A stretch of DNA of 64,000 nucleotides from the NCBI RefSeq assembly GCF_016862935.1, contig NZ_BONX01000018.1, positions 328,314-392,313 of the forward strand. The letters run 5' to 3'. Origin of the DNA: Plantactinospora mayteni. GTDB lineage: Bacteria > Actinomycetota > Actinomycetes > Mycobacteriales > Micromonosporaceae. Below, piece after piece: positions 24,394-33,360 of the stretch (its first letter is position 1; every line of letters starts with the position of its first letter). The notes beneath the pieces were generated by a model. It worked only from the letters and a program-made list of their open reading frames with translations, was not told where the DNA came from and ran no database searches. Both the position numbers and the translations under genes were made by a program.

Positions 24394-24481
24394 GCCCCGC
24401 CCCGCCCGACCTGCGTTCGCCGACTACCCGATGGCCCCCCGGCCGGCGTCCACCGAGCGTCTGGCCGATCGGAGCGTTCGT

Positions 24482-24823
24482 TCAGAAGAGGGCTCGGGAG
24501 CAGAGCAGGCACATCAGCACCAGTACCACCGCGCCGCCTACCAGCCCGATGCCATAGGTCAGCGTCCGTGCGCTCCCCTCCTCGGCATCCAGCGCGGCGT
24601 GGTCCTGGGCCGGCAGGGGCCGGGGCGGTGCCGGCTGTACGTGGAGCGGTGGACGCCAGCCCGGCGGTGGAGTGGTATTCGGCGGCGGGCCGGGGTAGTG
24701 GACCTCGGGTCGTACCGGTGGCGGCGCCGGGGACCCGGCCGTGGACTCCGGGGTGTCGGCGGGTGGCCCGGTGGGTCGACGCCAGAAGGCATCGTCGGCG
24801 GAGTTCCCGCTCTGCGTCGTCAC
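24482..24823 (-). CDS. Pro-rich single-pass membrane protein
   Basis: 113 residues from GTG 24823 (a TTG at 24841 is the alternative). Eighty residues rich in Pro (PGPPPNTTPPPGWRPP) precede one C-terminal membrane segment (TLTYGIGLVGGAVVLVLMCLLC). Such a tail-anchored small protein has no recognised domain. Divergent from the 61-residue gene at 24916. Function unknown. Confidence 0.7.
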   Translation of the reverse strand: MTTQSGNSADDAFWRRPTGPPADTPESTAGSPAPPPVRPEVHYPGPPPNTTPPPGWRPPLHVQPAPPRPLPAQDHAALDAEEGSARTLTYGIGLVGGAVVLVLMCLLCSRALF

Positions 24824-24915
24824 GCTGTCCGACGCTACCAACCGGAGCCGCCCCCGGCCTCTCGCCCGCGGTCACCGACACGCCTGTCGACCGCTGCCCC
24901 GGGTACGCTTGCCCG

Positions 24916-25101
24916 GTGTCCGGTACGGAGAAGCAGCACAGTACGACTGTCGGGCGGGACGACGACCGGCCGGTCAAGCTGGCCGGTGACCACCGGGTGC
25001 TGCCGGAGCAGTCGGTGGACGACACCGACCGGGGCTGGGGCGAGCGCCCGGACTCCAACGACGAACGCCTGCTGGCCGAGCGCCCACCGCACTGGGACTG
25101 A
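24916..25101 (+). CDS. Small acidic conserved protein
   Basis: 61 residues from GTG 24916. Charged and probably disordered, with GDHRVLPEQSVDDTDRGWGERPDSNDERLL in the middle and C-terminal AERPPHWD. This end is shared by small proteins I recall from other Micromonosporaceae. No known function. Codon third positions are strongly GC-biased, supporting translation. Confidence 0.75.
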   Translation: MSGTEKQHSTTVGRDDDRPVKLAGDHRVLPEQSVDDTDRGWGERPDSNDERLLAERPPHWD

Positions 25102-25195
25102 TCACCTGCGCGCACCTGAAAGACCGCGCCGTGCTTGTGGCTGACCACCCATCTGCCTGCGCGCCTGCTGAGATCGGGCCGGGGTGCGGCGGTGG

Positions 25196-25855
25196 CTAGG
25201 AACGAACGATGATCGCGAAGCGGGTGGATTCCGGCATCCCTACCGCGCGGTGGGCCTGCTCGGGGCGGAGCGCCAGGTAGATGGCGCTGGCCGCGCCGTC
25301 GGTCTGGCCCGGACCCAGTACGTCGAGCACCAGCACCCGGGTCGCCAGGACCGTCGGCTTCGGTGCCCGGCCCGCCGGGTCACCGCCGGGTGCGGCGAGG
25401 AGGTCCACCCGGGCTCCCGGCCGGGCCACGGTCAGCGCGGCCGGTTCGGCGAGCCGGATCGGCACCCCCACGGTCCCCGCCGGCACCGGCACCCCCGAGC
25501 CGCCCGGGGTTGCCGAGCCGGTCGGCCCACTCGGCGACCCGCCGGGGCGCGCCGCCGGTCCGCTCCCCGTCGACGGACTCGCGCCATCCGGGCCGGGGGA
25601 TGCCGTGCCGCCGACCGATCCGGCCGACCGGGCGGGACCGGCCACCTCCGGGGTGGTACCGGCTTTGTCTCCGGTGGAACCGGCCGACGGTGTGCGGCAG
25701 GACGATGTCGGCTCGCGCAGGTAGAGCGCACCGAGCGCGAGCGCCAACAGGGCGGCGACCAGCACCCAGCGGAGTATCGCGCCGGCGCCGGGGCGTGACC
25801 AGCGGCTCGGACTCAGCGTGGCATCGCGGCGGGTGGGCGTACGGTCGAGCGCCAC
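25196..25855 (-). CDS. SAF-domain protein with one membrane segment
   Basis: 219 residues. GTG 25855 is favoured because AAGGAGG lies six bases upstream; the frame is open to an ATG at 25897. One membrane helix (GAILRWVLVAALLALALGALYL), then a Ser/Gly/Pro-rich stretch of about 80 residues, then a SAF-like domain (VGVPIRLAEPAALTVARPGARVDLLAAPGG; RVLVLDVLGPG) like the RcpC/CpaB pilus-assembly or FlgA-type fold. No pilus genes adjoin. Extracytoplasmic surface role inferred. Confidence 0.75.
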   Translation of the reverse strand: MALDRTPTRRDATLSPSRWSRPGAGAILRWVLVAALLALALGALYLREPTSSCRTPSAGSTGDKAGTTPEVAGPARSAGSVGGTASPGPDGASPSTGSGPAARPGGSPSGPTGSATPGGSGVPVPAGTVGVPIRLAEPAALTVARPGARVDLLAAPGGDPAGRAPKPTVLATRVLVLDVLGPGQTDGAASAIYLALRPEQAHRAVGMPESTRFAIIVRS

Positions 25856-26052
25856 GGCGAACCTCCTTCGGCCCGGCGGCGCCAGCGGGGTCGGCATCGT
25901 CCGGTGCGCAGCAGGCTAGGCGAGGGCGATCCAGCCAGGCAGCGGAAGATTCACAGCCTGTGGATAACTCGGAGGGCTGTGGATAACTCCTTCGACCCCG
26001 GCAGGCGCGTCGGTCCAGGCCACCCCACCGGGAGCCGGCCCGGACGGCGCCG

Positions 26053-26445
26053 TCAGGTCGTGCTGGTCGAGGAGGAGGTCGCCTTCGGCTTGCTGCCGGA
26101 CCCGCCCGATGTGCCGTTGGTCGAGCTGGAGCCTCCGCTGCTGCTGGTCGAACTGGAGGTGCCGCCGCTGGTCGAGCCAGAATCGCCGCCGGAGCCGGTC
26201 TTCGCGGAGTCGCCCTTCGACGAGTCGGACTTGGCCGCCGTAGAGCTGGCACCGCCCTCCGAGCCGTTGCTCCGGGAGTCGGTCCGATAGAAGCCGGAGC
26301 CCTTGAAGACGATGCCGACGGAGTTGAAGAGCTTGCGCAGGCGGCCCTCGCACGCCGGGCACTCGGTCAACGGCTCGTCGGTGAAGGACTGCACCGCCTC
26401 GAGCTGGTGGCCGCACTCGGTGCAGGCGTACTGGTAGGTGGGCAC
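26053..26445 (-). CDS. FmdB-family zinc-ribbon protein, Ruc (Rv0991c) homologue
   Basis: 130 residues from GTG 26445. Residues 1-45 are the FmdB zinc ribbon with four Cys (Cys8, Cys11, Cys29, Cys32: YACTECGH ... LTECPACEG) followed by GIVFKGSGFYRTDSR. The last 70 residues are a Ser/Thr/Gly-rich, lysine-dotted disordered tail. The M. tuberculosis counterpart Rv0991c (Ruc) is a redox-regulated chaperone whose zinc ribbon oxidises to activate it, and it is repressed by HrcA. Here a perfect CIRCE element sits 27 bp upstream of the start, so heat-shock control is expected. Function as Ruc is inferred from synteny, Cys set and tail. Confidence 0.88.
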   Translation of the reverse strand: MPTYQYACTECGHQLEAVQSFTDEPLTECPACEGRLRKLFNSVGIVFKGSGFYRTDSRSNGSEGGASSTAAKSDSSKGDSAKTGSGGDSGSTSGGTSSSTSSSGGSSSTNGTSGGSGSKPKATSSSTSTT

Positions 26446-26471
26446 GTTCCCCTCCGGATCTTGCAAGCCTG

Positions 26472-26498
26472 TTGGCACTCGACGTATCCGAGTGCCAA
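26472..26498. promoter_or_regulatory. CIRCE element (HrcA operator)
   Basis: TTGGCACTC, nine bases, GAGTGCCAA: a perfect 9+9 bp inverted repeat with the standard N9 spacer, differing from the classic CIRCE half-site TTAGCACTC at one base per arm. It lies 27 bp upstream of the FmdB-family start. Confidence 0.92.
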
Positions 26499-26574
26499 TG
26501 GTGCGGCATCGTACCCGTTTTCGTCCAGCCGAAGTGTCCGGGCCGACGTCGGGCGGGACTCCGACCGGTGACCG

Positions 26575-27189
26575 TCAACCGGACCCCACGTGCTGGAGTC
26601 CACCGGCAGGGGTGATCACGGCCCGTACCGGACAGTCATGATCCATCGTCGGGACCGAGTCGATCAACTCGCCGTCGTGCAACAGTGCCACCGTGAGGGC
26701 GCGGGGAGCGGCCCGGGCCAGCGCGCGGTCGTACGAGCCGCCGCCGCGACCGAGCCGGACGCCGCGCCGGTCGACCGCCACCGCCGGTACGACGACCAGC
26801 TCGGCGGAGCCGATCGCGCCCCGACCGAGCCGCTCGGTGGCGGGCTCCCGCAGCCCTCGACCGGCCGCGACCAGTGAGCCCGGCCCGGCGTACGGGGCCC
26901 AGTCCAGGTCGAGGTCCGGGCGGAGTACCGGCAGCAGGAGTTGCCCGGTCGGTTCCAGCGCCCCGGCCAGCTCGTCCGGCAACTCCGCTCCACCCGGCTC
27001 GGTGCCGACCGGCACGTAGCCGGTGATCCGGTGTGGTCGTACCCGCTGGACCAGGGCGCGGAGTTCGGCCCGGAGGCGCTCGGCGGCGGCCAGCCGGGCC
27101 GGAGCCGACAGCGCCCTGCGCCGGGCCAGCATGGTGGTCCGGAGCGCGGTCTTGCGCGGGCCGACATCCTCATCCGAAAAATCCGGCAC
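26575..27189 (-). CDS. 5-formyltetrahydrofolate cyclo-ligase
   Basis: 204 residues, full length. N-terminal KTALRTTMLARRRALS, central GYVPVGTEPG and the family signature VVVPAVAVDRRGVRLGRGGGSYDRAL followed by ALLHDGEL. Uses ATP to convert 5-formyl-THF to 5,10-methenyl-THF, salvaging a storage folate. Cytoplasmic. In M. tuberculosis the same gene (Rv0992c) lies next to the FmdB-family gene and divergent from galU. Here a diguanylate cyclase gene is inserted between it and galU. Confidence 0.9.
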   Translation of the reverse strand: MPDFSDEDVGPRKTALRTTMLARRRALSAPARLAAAERLRAELRALVQRVRPHRITGYVPVGTEPGGAELPDELAGALEPTGQLLLPVLRPDLDLDWAPYAGPGSLVAAGRGLREPATERLGRGAIGSAELVVVPAVAVDRRGVRLGRGGGSYDRALARAAPRALTVALLHDGELIDSVPTMDHDCPVRAVITPAGGLQHVGSG

Positions 27190-27272
27190 GTAACACTCCC
27201 GGGGGCAGGCCGGTTAACCATTGCGGTTGGGTCAGCATCGCAGCATCGGGTGCCGAGCTTCCGGGGGGATGA

Positions 27273-30200
27273 GTGACGCTGCGCGGACGGTTGACCACAG
27301 CTTTCCTCGCCGTCGTGCTCGGGCCGGTGCTGCTCGGCGCGCTCTCCGTCGCCGGTACGGCCGCCACGGCAAGCCGCCACCAGGCCGAACACCGGCTCAA
27401 CCTCGCCGCCGACGCCGTCCGTACCTCGATCGGTGCGCTCTGCCAACAGTTGCACGCCACGGCCGGCGCGCTGGCCGTACTCGCCGATCCGGCCGGCCGG
27501 ACCGGCGCGGCGGCCGAGGCGGTGACGCGAGGGCTGGCGGACGCCGTGCTGATCACCGGCCCGGCCGGTGCGGTCGACTTCGCCACCCCGGCGGCGCCGG
27601 CCCGGCCCTGGGCGACCTGCTCCGGCCCGGCCGGCACCGGCCCGGCGCCACGTGCCCTGGCGGCCATGGTGGAACTCCGGGACCGCTCGGGGGCGGTGAC
27701 CGGCGAGGTCTGGGCGGCACAGGCTCTCGACGCGGCGTTCGTCCGCCGGCTCGCCGCCGCCAGCGGAACCGCGGTGACCCTGCTCCGGGACGTGCCCGGA
27801 CCGGTCGCGACGTCCCCGGATCGCCGCGTCCCCGATCGCGTGGAACCCGGGCCGCCGCCGTCGGGCCTCGTCCCCGCCCCCGGCTCCACACCTCCGGATC
27901 CCGAGGCCGCCGGCAGCGGTCCGCCCGGCGCCGCCTCCCCGGGTGCCGGCTCGCCCGGCACCGCCTCCCCGGGCCTCGGTTCGTCCGCCGGCAGCGGCCC
28001 GCCCGGCGCTGGAGCCCCGGGCGCCGGTTCGTCGGCCAGCAGTGGCGCGCCCGGCACCGCCTCCCCGACCGCCGGTTCGTCCGACGGTTCGTCCGACGGT
28101 TCGTCCGACGGTTCGTCCGACGGTTCGTCCGTCGGTGGTGGTCCGGCCGGCGGCGGGACTCCGGACGCCGGGCCGCAGGGGGCCGAGTCGCCGAGTACCG
28201 AGTCGACCGGCTCCCGGGCGGCCGTGCTCGCCGCCGCCCGGCGGATCTCCGGAGACAAGATCGTCCAGGCGAACGGGGGCCGGTACGTCCGCCGGGTCGG
28301 TCCGGCCACCGGTCAGCCGCTGCCGCTGGTGCTGTCGGTGCCCCGCGACGCGCCGCTGGCCCGGTACGGATCCCTCGGGCTCGTCGTACTGCTCGCCGGG
28401 GTGTTCGCGGTACTGGCCGCCGGCCGGCTGGCCCGGTCCACCACCCGGCCCCTGGCCGAGCTGGCCCGAGCCGCCGACCGGGTCGCCGACGGTGACCTGG
28501 CGACCCGGGTACCGGTCCGGTCCCCGGACGAGGTGGGCCGGCTCGCCGACAGTTTCAACCGGATGACCCGGGAGGCGGAGTCCTACCTCCGGGCGCTGGT
28601 GATCAGCCGGCACCAGTTGCGTGAACAGCTCGCCGTGCTCGGCGACACCCTGGCCAGCTCGCACGACCTGCACCGGATCTTCCAGTTGCTGCTCCGGGCC
28701 GCGATGGCGGCGACCGGGGCCCGGGCCGGCGTGGTGCTGCTGCTCGACCCGAGGACCGGAGTCCTGGTCAGCCAGTGCGCCGAGGGTCTCGACCGGCGCG
28801 GCATCGGACTCGGCCGACCGGCGTCGACGCGGAGACCGGTCGCAGCCGCCACGTCCGACAACGGCGAGGTGGCGGACGGTGGAACCACCGGGTCGGCGGA
28901 TGCGGGAACCACCGGGTCGGCGGACGACGGGAGCACCGGCCCGGCGGGCGGTGGATCCACCGGCCCGGCGGATGGCCGAGGGAGCGGGCCGGTGGGCGGG
29001 GTTCGGGATCGCCCGGCCGACGGCCGGCAGCGGCACGGCGATCCGCCGGCGTTGCGGGTACCGCTCGGCAAGGGGCTGCTCGGCACGGTCGTGGCCAGCG
29101 GTGAGCCGCGCCGGGGTCGGCTGGACCGGGACGGGCCGCGCCTCTACGGCCGCGAGCCGCGCTGCCGGACGTACGTCGCCGTACCGCTCCCGTCCATCGG
29201 CACGACCGGCCAGGTGCCGTACCCGGGGGCGGAGCCGGGGACCGGTGCCCCGCCGCTGCGCCCGGCGACCGCCAGCGGCTGGCCGGGTACCGCCGCCGGG
29301 TCGGGTGGTGGGCGTCCGGGGTTGACGTTCGGGCTGGGGCGGATGGCGGTCGGCGGGCGTACGGCGGTCGGCGTACTGGCCCTCTACGACCGGCTCGGGT
29401 CGGACGAGTTCGACGACGTCGACCTGGTCACGCTGGGCACCTTCGCCGACCAGGCGGCGGTGGCGCTGGAAAACGTCCGGACGCACGAGGAGGCGCAGCG
29501 GTTGTCGTTGACCGACCCGCTGACCGGGCTCTGGAACTACCGCTATCTCAAGGAGTCGATTCGGCGCGAGATCGAACGGGCCAGCCGGTTCGGCCGGATG
29601 CTCAGTGTGCTCGCCCTCGACCTCGACCGGTTCAAGGAGGTCAACGACACGTACGGGCACGCGGCCGGGGACGCGGTGCTGGCCGAGTTCGCCCAGCGGA
29701 TCCGGGGCGCGATGCGGGAGGTGGATCTCGCCTTCCGACAGGGCGGTGAGGAGTTCGTGGTACTCCTGCCGGAGACGGATGCCCGGGGCGCGGCGACGGT
29801 GGCGGAGCGGCTGGGCGCGGCCGTCCGGGAGACCCCGATGGCGATCCGGCCCCGGCCCGGCGCGATCACCCCGGTCGGGGCACTGGTCTCGGTCACCGTC
29901 TCGATCGGTGTCGCCGTCTATCCCGACCACGCCGCCACCGGCCAGCAGTTGCTGGTGGCGGCCGACGAGGCGCTCTACGCGGCGAAGGCGGCGGGCCGGG
30001 ACACGTACCAGTTGGCCACCCCAGGCGGCCGGCCGACCGTCGAGGAGATCCCGGTCCGGGCCGGCGCGGCGACGCCGGACGACGGGCTGCCCTGGGCGGG
30101 TGGCCGACCGACGCTCGGCGCGGGCGGCGGCTGGCCGCCCCGGGCCGGGCGGCCGGGCGCGGATGGACCGCCCCGGACGGGGCGGCCGGGCGGAGACGGA

Positions 30201-30308
30201 TCGATCCGGACGGGGCGGACGGGCCCGGACGGACCGGCCGCCGCGGACGGCGGCCCGGACGGCGCGTTATCCGGGCCACAACCGCCGCGCCAGGGCCGTG
30301 GCCGATAG
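27273..30308 (+). CDS. Membrane-bound diguanylate cyclase (HAMP, GAF-like, GGDEF)
   Basis: 1011 residues from GTG 27273. TM1 at about 8-32 and TM2 at about 365-387 enclose a sensor region whose residues 180-310 are a low-complexity Gly/Ser/Pro tract. HAMP follows (about 388-440), then a GAF-like region interrupted by another repeat tract (GSADAGTTGSADDGSTG-like), then GGDEF at about 750-912 with KEVNDTYGH and the active-site loop GGEEF (824-828). An inhibitory I-site Arg815-x-x-Asp818 lies five residues before it, so product feedback by c-di-GMP is expected. The C-terminal 90 residues are Gly/Pro-rich. Makes c-di-GMP, a developmental signal in actinomycetes. The ligand sensed is unknown. Confidence 0.9.
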   Translation: MTLRGRLTTAFLAVVLGPVLLGALSVAGTAATASRHQAEHRLNLAADAVRTSIGALCQQLHATAGALAVLADPAGRTGAAAEAVTRGLADAVLITGPAGAVDFATPAAPARPWATCSGPAGTGPAPRALAAMVELRDRSGAVTGEVWAAQALDAAFVRRLAAASGTAVTLLRDVPGPVATSPDRRVPDRVEPGPPPSGLVPAPGSTPPDPEAAGSGPPGAASPGAGSPGTASPGLGSSAGSGPPGAGAPGAGSSASSGAPGTASPTAGSSDGSSDGSSDGSSDGSSVGGGPAGGGTPDAGPQGAESPSTESTGSRAAVLAAARRISGDKIVQANGGRYVRRVGPATGQPLPLVLSVPRDAPLARYGSLGLVVLLAGVFAVLAAGRLARSTTRPLAELARAADRVADGDLATRVPVRSPDEVGRLADSFNRMTREAESYLRALVISRHQLREQLAVLGDTLASSHDLHRIFQLLLRAAMAATGARAGVVLLLDPRTGVLVSQCAEGLDRRGIGLGRPASTRRPVAAATSDNGEVADGGTTGSADAGTTGSADDGSTGPAGGGSTGPADGRGSGPVGGVRDRPADGRQRHGDPPALRVPLGKGLLGTVVASGEPRRGRLDRDGPRLYGREPRCRTYVAVPLPSIGTTGQVPYPGAEPGTGAPPLRPATASGWPGTAAGSGGGRPGLTFGLGRMAVGGRTAVGVLALYDRLGSDEFDDVDLVTLGTFADQAAVALENVRTHEEAQRLSLTDPLTGLWNYRYLKESIRREIERASRFGRMLSVLALDLDRFKEVNDTYGHAAGDAVLAEFAQRIRGAMREVDLAFRQGGEEFVVLLPETDARGAATVAERLGAAVRETPMAIRPRPGAITPVGALVSVTVSIGVAVYPDHAATGQQLLVAADEALYAAKAAGRDTYQLATPGGRPTVEEIPVRAGAATPDDGLPWAGGRPTLGAGGGWPPRAGRPGADGPPRTGRPGGDGSIRTGRTGPDGPAAADGGPDGALSGPQPPRQGRGR
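28074..28133. repeat. 12-bp tandem repeat, five copies, in coding sequence
   Basis: GGTTCGTCCGAC is repeated four times exactly (28074-28121) and once with one change (to 28133). It encodes repeated GSSD units in the extracytoplasmic linker of the diguanylate cyclase and should vary in copy number without frameshift. Confidence 0.93.
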
Positions 30309-30317
30309 TCTCGCGAC

Positions 30318-31268
30318 ATGCCGGAGAACGCAGCTACCCCAGCCAGCTCCTCGACGCCGACGGCCGGACGACGGGCGGTGAAGGCGGTCATTCCGGCCGC
30401 CGGCCTGGCGACCCGGTTCCTGCCCGCCACCAAGGTGGTACCGAAGGAACTACTGCCGGTCGTCGACCGTCCCGTGTTGCAGTACATCGTCGAGGAGGCC
30501 GCCCAGGCCGGCATCGACGACGTTCTGCTGATCACCGGCCGGGGCAAGACCGCGATGGTCGACCACTTCGACCGCCGTCCGGACCTGGAAACCCGGCTGG
30601 CGGAGAAGCCGGAGCTGCTGGCCGCGGTCCGCCGCCCGGAACAACTCGCCCAGATCTACACCTGCCGGCAGCCGGAGCAACTCGGCCTGGGCCACGCTGT
30701 CGGGTACGCCGGGACGCACGTCGGTGACCAGCCGTTCGCGGTGATGCTCGGCGACGAGTTCGTGAGCCTCTCCGAGCCACTGCTGCCGGCCATGCTGGAC
30801 CTCCAGGCCCGGACCGGCGGCATCGTGCTGGCCTTCGCCGAGGTGCCGCTGGAGGAGACCAAGCGGTACGGCATCGCCTCGGTGGCGCCGGCCGACCGGA
30901 GCCTGGCCGACCTCGGTGAGGTGGTCGAGGTGACCGGGCTGGTGGAGAAGCCGAAGCCGGAGGACGCGCCGAGCAACCTGGCGGTGCTCGGCCGGTACGT
31001 GCTGCCCAGCGCGATCTTCGAGGCGATCGGGCGTACCGGTAAGGGCAGTGGCGGGGAGATCCAGCTCACCGACGCGATGGGTCTGCTGCTGAAGGAGGGC
31101 ATGCCGGTGCACGCGATCGTCTACCGTGGCACCCGCTACGACACCGGCATGCCGCTGGGTTACCTGCAAACTGTGGTGCAACTGGCCTGCGAGCGCGAGG
31201 ATCTCGGTGCGGAGTTCCGGCAGTGGCTGGGCGAATTCGTCGCCTCCGACGCCGGCCGCCGCACATGA
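30318..31268 (+). CDS. galU: UTP-glucose-1-phosphate uridylyltransferase
   Basis: 316 residues. The nucleotidyltransferase signature KAVIPAAGLATRFLPATKVVPKELLP is complete, as are MLGDEF, VEKPKPEDAPSNLAV and YDTGMPLGYLQTVVQ. Makes UDP-glucose for cell-wall glycans and trehalose. First gene of the conserved galU-glp-rimJ-glpR block. ATG 30318 follows the diguanylate cyclase stop by 9 bp, so it may be co-transcribed with it. Confidence 0.95.
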   Translation: MPENAATPASSSTPTAGRRAVKAVIPAAGLATRFLPATKVVPKELLPVVDRPVLQYIVEEAAQAGIDDVLLITGRGKTAMVDHFDRRPDLETRLAEKPELLAAVRRPEQLAQIYTCRQPEQLGLGHAVGYAGTHVGDQPFAVMLGDEFVSLSEPLLPAMLDLQARTGGIVLAFAEVPLEETKRYGIASVAPADRSLADLGEVVEVTGLVEKPKPEDAPSNLAVLGRYVLPSAIFEAIGRTGKGSGGEIQLTDAMGLLLKEGMPVHAIVYRGTRYDTGMPLGYLQTVVQLACEREDLGAEFRQWLGEFVASDAGRRT

Positions 31269-31290
31269 CGCCCCCCTGCGAGGTGACGGT

Positions 31291-32610
31291 GTGACAGCGA
31301 CGGCCGATGCCGAGGCGGCCGCCAACGAGCTGACGCCGCTCGCCGACTACCTGGGCAGCGTGCTGCGCAGGTTGCGGGCGCTTCCCCCGCTCGACCTCGA
31401 CCTCACCCAGGCGTACGGCAACGTGCTCGCCGAGGACGTCGTCGCGCCGCACGCCTATCCGGCCTTCGACCAGGCCGCCATCGACGGGTACGCCGCGCGC
31501 TGGGAGGACATCTCCGGCGCGGGGCGTACCGGTGGCGTGGCGGGTGGCTACGGCCCGAGCCGGCTCGGCGACCCCCGCCCGGTACGCCTCAACGTCGTCG
31601 GCGACCTCGGCGCGGCGAGTTGGCGGCCGGTGCGGCTGACCCCGGGCGCCTGTTTCTCGGTGGCGGCCGGCTCGCCGCTGCCGATCGCCGCCGACGTGGT
31701 GGTCCCGGTGGAGTGGACCGACCAGGGCATGGCGGCGGTGGAGATCTTCCGGACCCCGAAGCGCGGCTACGGGCTGCGCCGGGCCGGGGAGGAGTTGCCG
31801 GCCGGTACCCTGCTGGCCCGGTCCGGCTCCTACATCTCGCCGGCCCTGGTCGCGGTCTTCGCGGCGACCGGCATCGGGCACGTGGTGGTAAGGCCGAGCC
31901 CCCGGGTGGTGATCGTGGCGACCGGCGACGAACTGGTCGACGTCGGCCGGGCCAGCCAGCCGGGGCAGGTGGTCGACATCAACTCGCACGCGTTGACGGC
32001 GGCGGCGGCCGAGGTGGGCGCGTTGGCGTACCGGGTGGGCATCTGCGACGACGACCCCGAGGGGCTGCGCGGGTTGCTGGAGGACCAGACGCTCCGGGCC
32101 GACCTGATCATCACGACGGGTGGTACCGGTGCCGGCCCGGGTGACATGATCCGTCGGGTACTGTCCCGCCGGGACGGTGGCCGGGCCAGCCCGGTGACCT
32201 TCATGGAGGTCGCCCTCTACCCCGGAAGCGCCCTCGGATTCGGTACGGTCGGAGCCGAGGAGGTGCCGGTGGTGTGTCTACCCGGTGAGCCCGGCGCGGC
32301 ATTGATCGGCTTCGAGGTACTGGCGAGGCCGGCGATCCAACTGCTGGCCGGCGCCGAGCCGGTGTTCCGGCCCAGCGTCCGGGCGCACCTGCTGGAGACG
32401 GTCTCCTCGCCGTCCGGGCTGCGGGAGTTCCGGCCGGCGCACGTGGCCGAGCGGCGCGGCGGGGGCTACACGGTGCAGCCGCTGCGCGGTGGGCCGTACA
32501 CCCTCTCCGGACTGGCCGAGGCGAACGGTCTGATGGTGCTCGGCGAGCGGGTGACCAGCGCGGCGGCTGGCTCCACGGTGGACGTACTGCTGCTGGATCG
32601 GCGCCGGTGA
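31291..32610 (+). CDS. glp: Gephyrin-like MoeA-family protein (Glp)
   Basis: 439 residues from GTG 31291. MoeA domains are seen in order: MoeA_N (LTPLADYLGSVLRRLRALPPLDLDLTQAYGNVLAEDVVAP, YPAFDQAAIDGYAA), the MoCF-type domain VVIVATGDELVDVG and TTGGTGAGPGDM, and MoeA_C. MoeA inserts molybdate into molybdopterin. In Corynebacterium the homologue next to glpR (Glp) instead binds FtsZ and acts with the membrane receptor GlpR in division and polar growth. The present neighbours galU, rimJ and glpR/sepX support that role. Whether molybdenum insertion is also retained is undecided. Confidence 0.88.
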   Translation: MTATADAEAAANELTPLADYLGSVLRRLRALPPLDLDLTQAYGNVLAEDVVAPHAYPAFDQAAIDGYAARWEDISGAGRTGGVAGGYGPSRLGDPRPVRLNVVGDLGAASWRPVRLTPGACFSVAAGSPLPIAADVVVPVEWTDQGMAAVEIFRTPKRGYGLRRAGEELPAGTLLARSGSYISPALVAVFAATGIGHVVVRPSPRVVIVATGDELVDVGRASQPGQVVDINSHALTAAAAEVGALAYRVGICDDDPEGLRGLLEDQTLRADLIITTGGTGAGPGDMIRRVLSRRDGGRASPVTFMEVALYPGSALGFGTVGAEEVPVVCLPGEPGAALIGFEVLARPAIQLLAGAEPVFRPSVRAHLLETVSSPSGLREFRPAHVAERRGGGYTVQPLRGGPYTLSGLAEANGLMVLGERVTSAAAGSTVDVLLLDRRR

Positions 32611-32718
32611 CCGGGCTGCCAGGGTGGCGGCTCGGCGCGGGCGCGGTGGCGGGGTCGCTGTCGGGGACGGCGTCGACGTGTTGACGAGGAGGCGTAGGTT
32701 GCCGACGGGACACCGGGC

Positions 32719-33360
32719 GTGAACCTTGGCGCGACTCCGGGCTGGCCGGTCGTACTCCGGGACGGGGCGGTGCTGTTGCGGCCGTACCGGCGGTCGGACG
32801 CGACGGCCTGGTCCGAGGTGCGCTGCGCCAACCATGCCTGGCTGGCACCCTGGGAGTCGTCCCCGCCGGGTCGGTGGGACGAGATGAATTCGCCGGCCGC
32901 GTTCCGCTGGGTCCACCGCGACCAGCGCAAACAGGCGCGTAGCGGCGAGAGCATGCCGTTCGCGGTCTGCCTGGTCGAGGCCGGTCGGGAGCGGCTGGTC
33001 GGGCACCTCAACCTGGGCAACATCGTGCGCCGGGCGTTCTGTTCGGCGTACGTCGGCTACTGGGTGGACGGCCGGGTGGCCGGGCGCGGCGTGATCCCGA
33101 CCGCGATGGCGCTCGCCGTCGACCACGCGTTCGGGCCGGGCGGGCTGCACCGGATCGAGGTCAACATCCGCCCGGAGAACGGCCCGTCCCGGCGGGTGGT
33201 CGAGAAGCTGGGCTTCCGCGAGGAGGCGTACCACCCGCGCTACATGCACATCGACGGTGCCTGGCGCGACCACATCGGCTACGCCATGACCAGCGAAGAG
33301 GTCATCCGGGAGGGCGGCCTGCTGGCCCGCTGGCACCGGCTGCGCGCCGCCGCCTCCTGA
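32719..33360 (+). CDS. rimJ: GNAT N-acetyltransferase, RimJ/RimL type
   Basis: 213 residues. GNAT_3 fold: GDAVLLRPYRRSDATAW-like start, VGHLNLGNIVRRAFCSAYVGYWVDGRVAGRGVIPTAMALAVDHAF (acetyl-CoA-binding V/I-x-x-x-x-R/G) and HRIEVNIRPENGPSRRVVEKLGFREE. RimJ acetylates the N-terminal Ala of ribosomal protein S5 in E. coli; the target here may differ. The position matches Rv0995. GTG 32719. Confidence 0.88.
   Translation: MNLGATPGWPVVLRDGAVLLRPYRRSDATAWSEVRCANHAWLAPWESSPPGRWDEMNSPAAFRWVHRDQRKQARSGESMPFAVCLVEAGRERLVGHLNLGNIVRRAFCSAYVGYWVDGRVAGRGVIPTAMALAVDHAFGPGGLHRIEVNIRPENGPSRRVVEKLGFREEAYHPRYMHIDGAWRDHIGYAMTSEEVIREGGLLARWHRLRAAAS

Noticed and set aside
26664..29930. 1088-codon minus-strand frame across the cyclo-ligase and diguanylate cyclase
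   Set aside because: Antisense artefact of high GC; the plus-strand cyclase has clear GGDEF motifs and the minus cyclo-ligase is in another frame.
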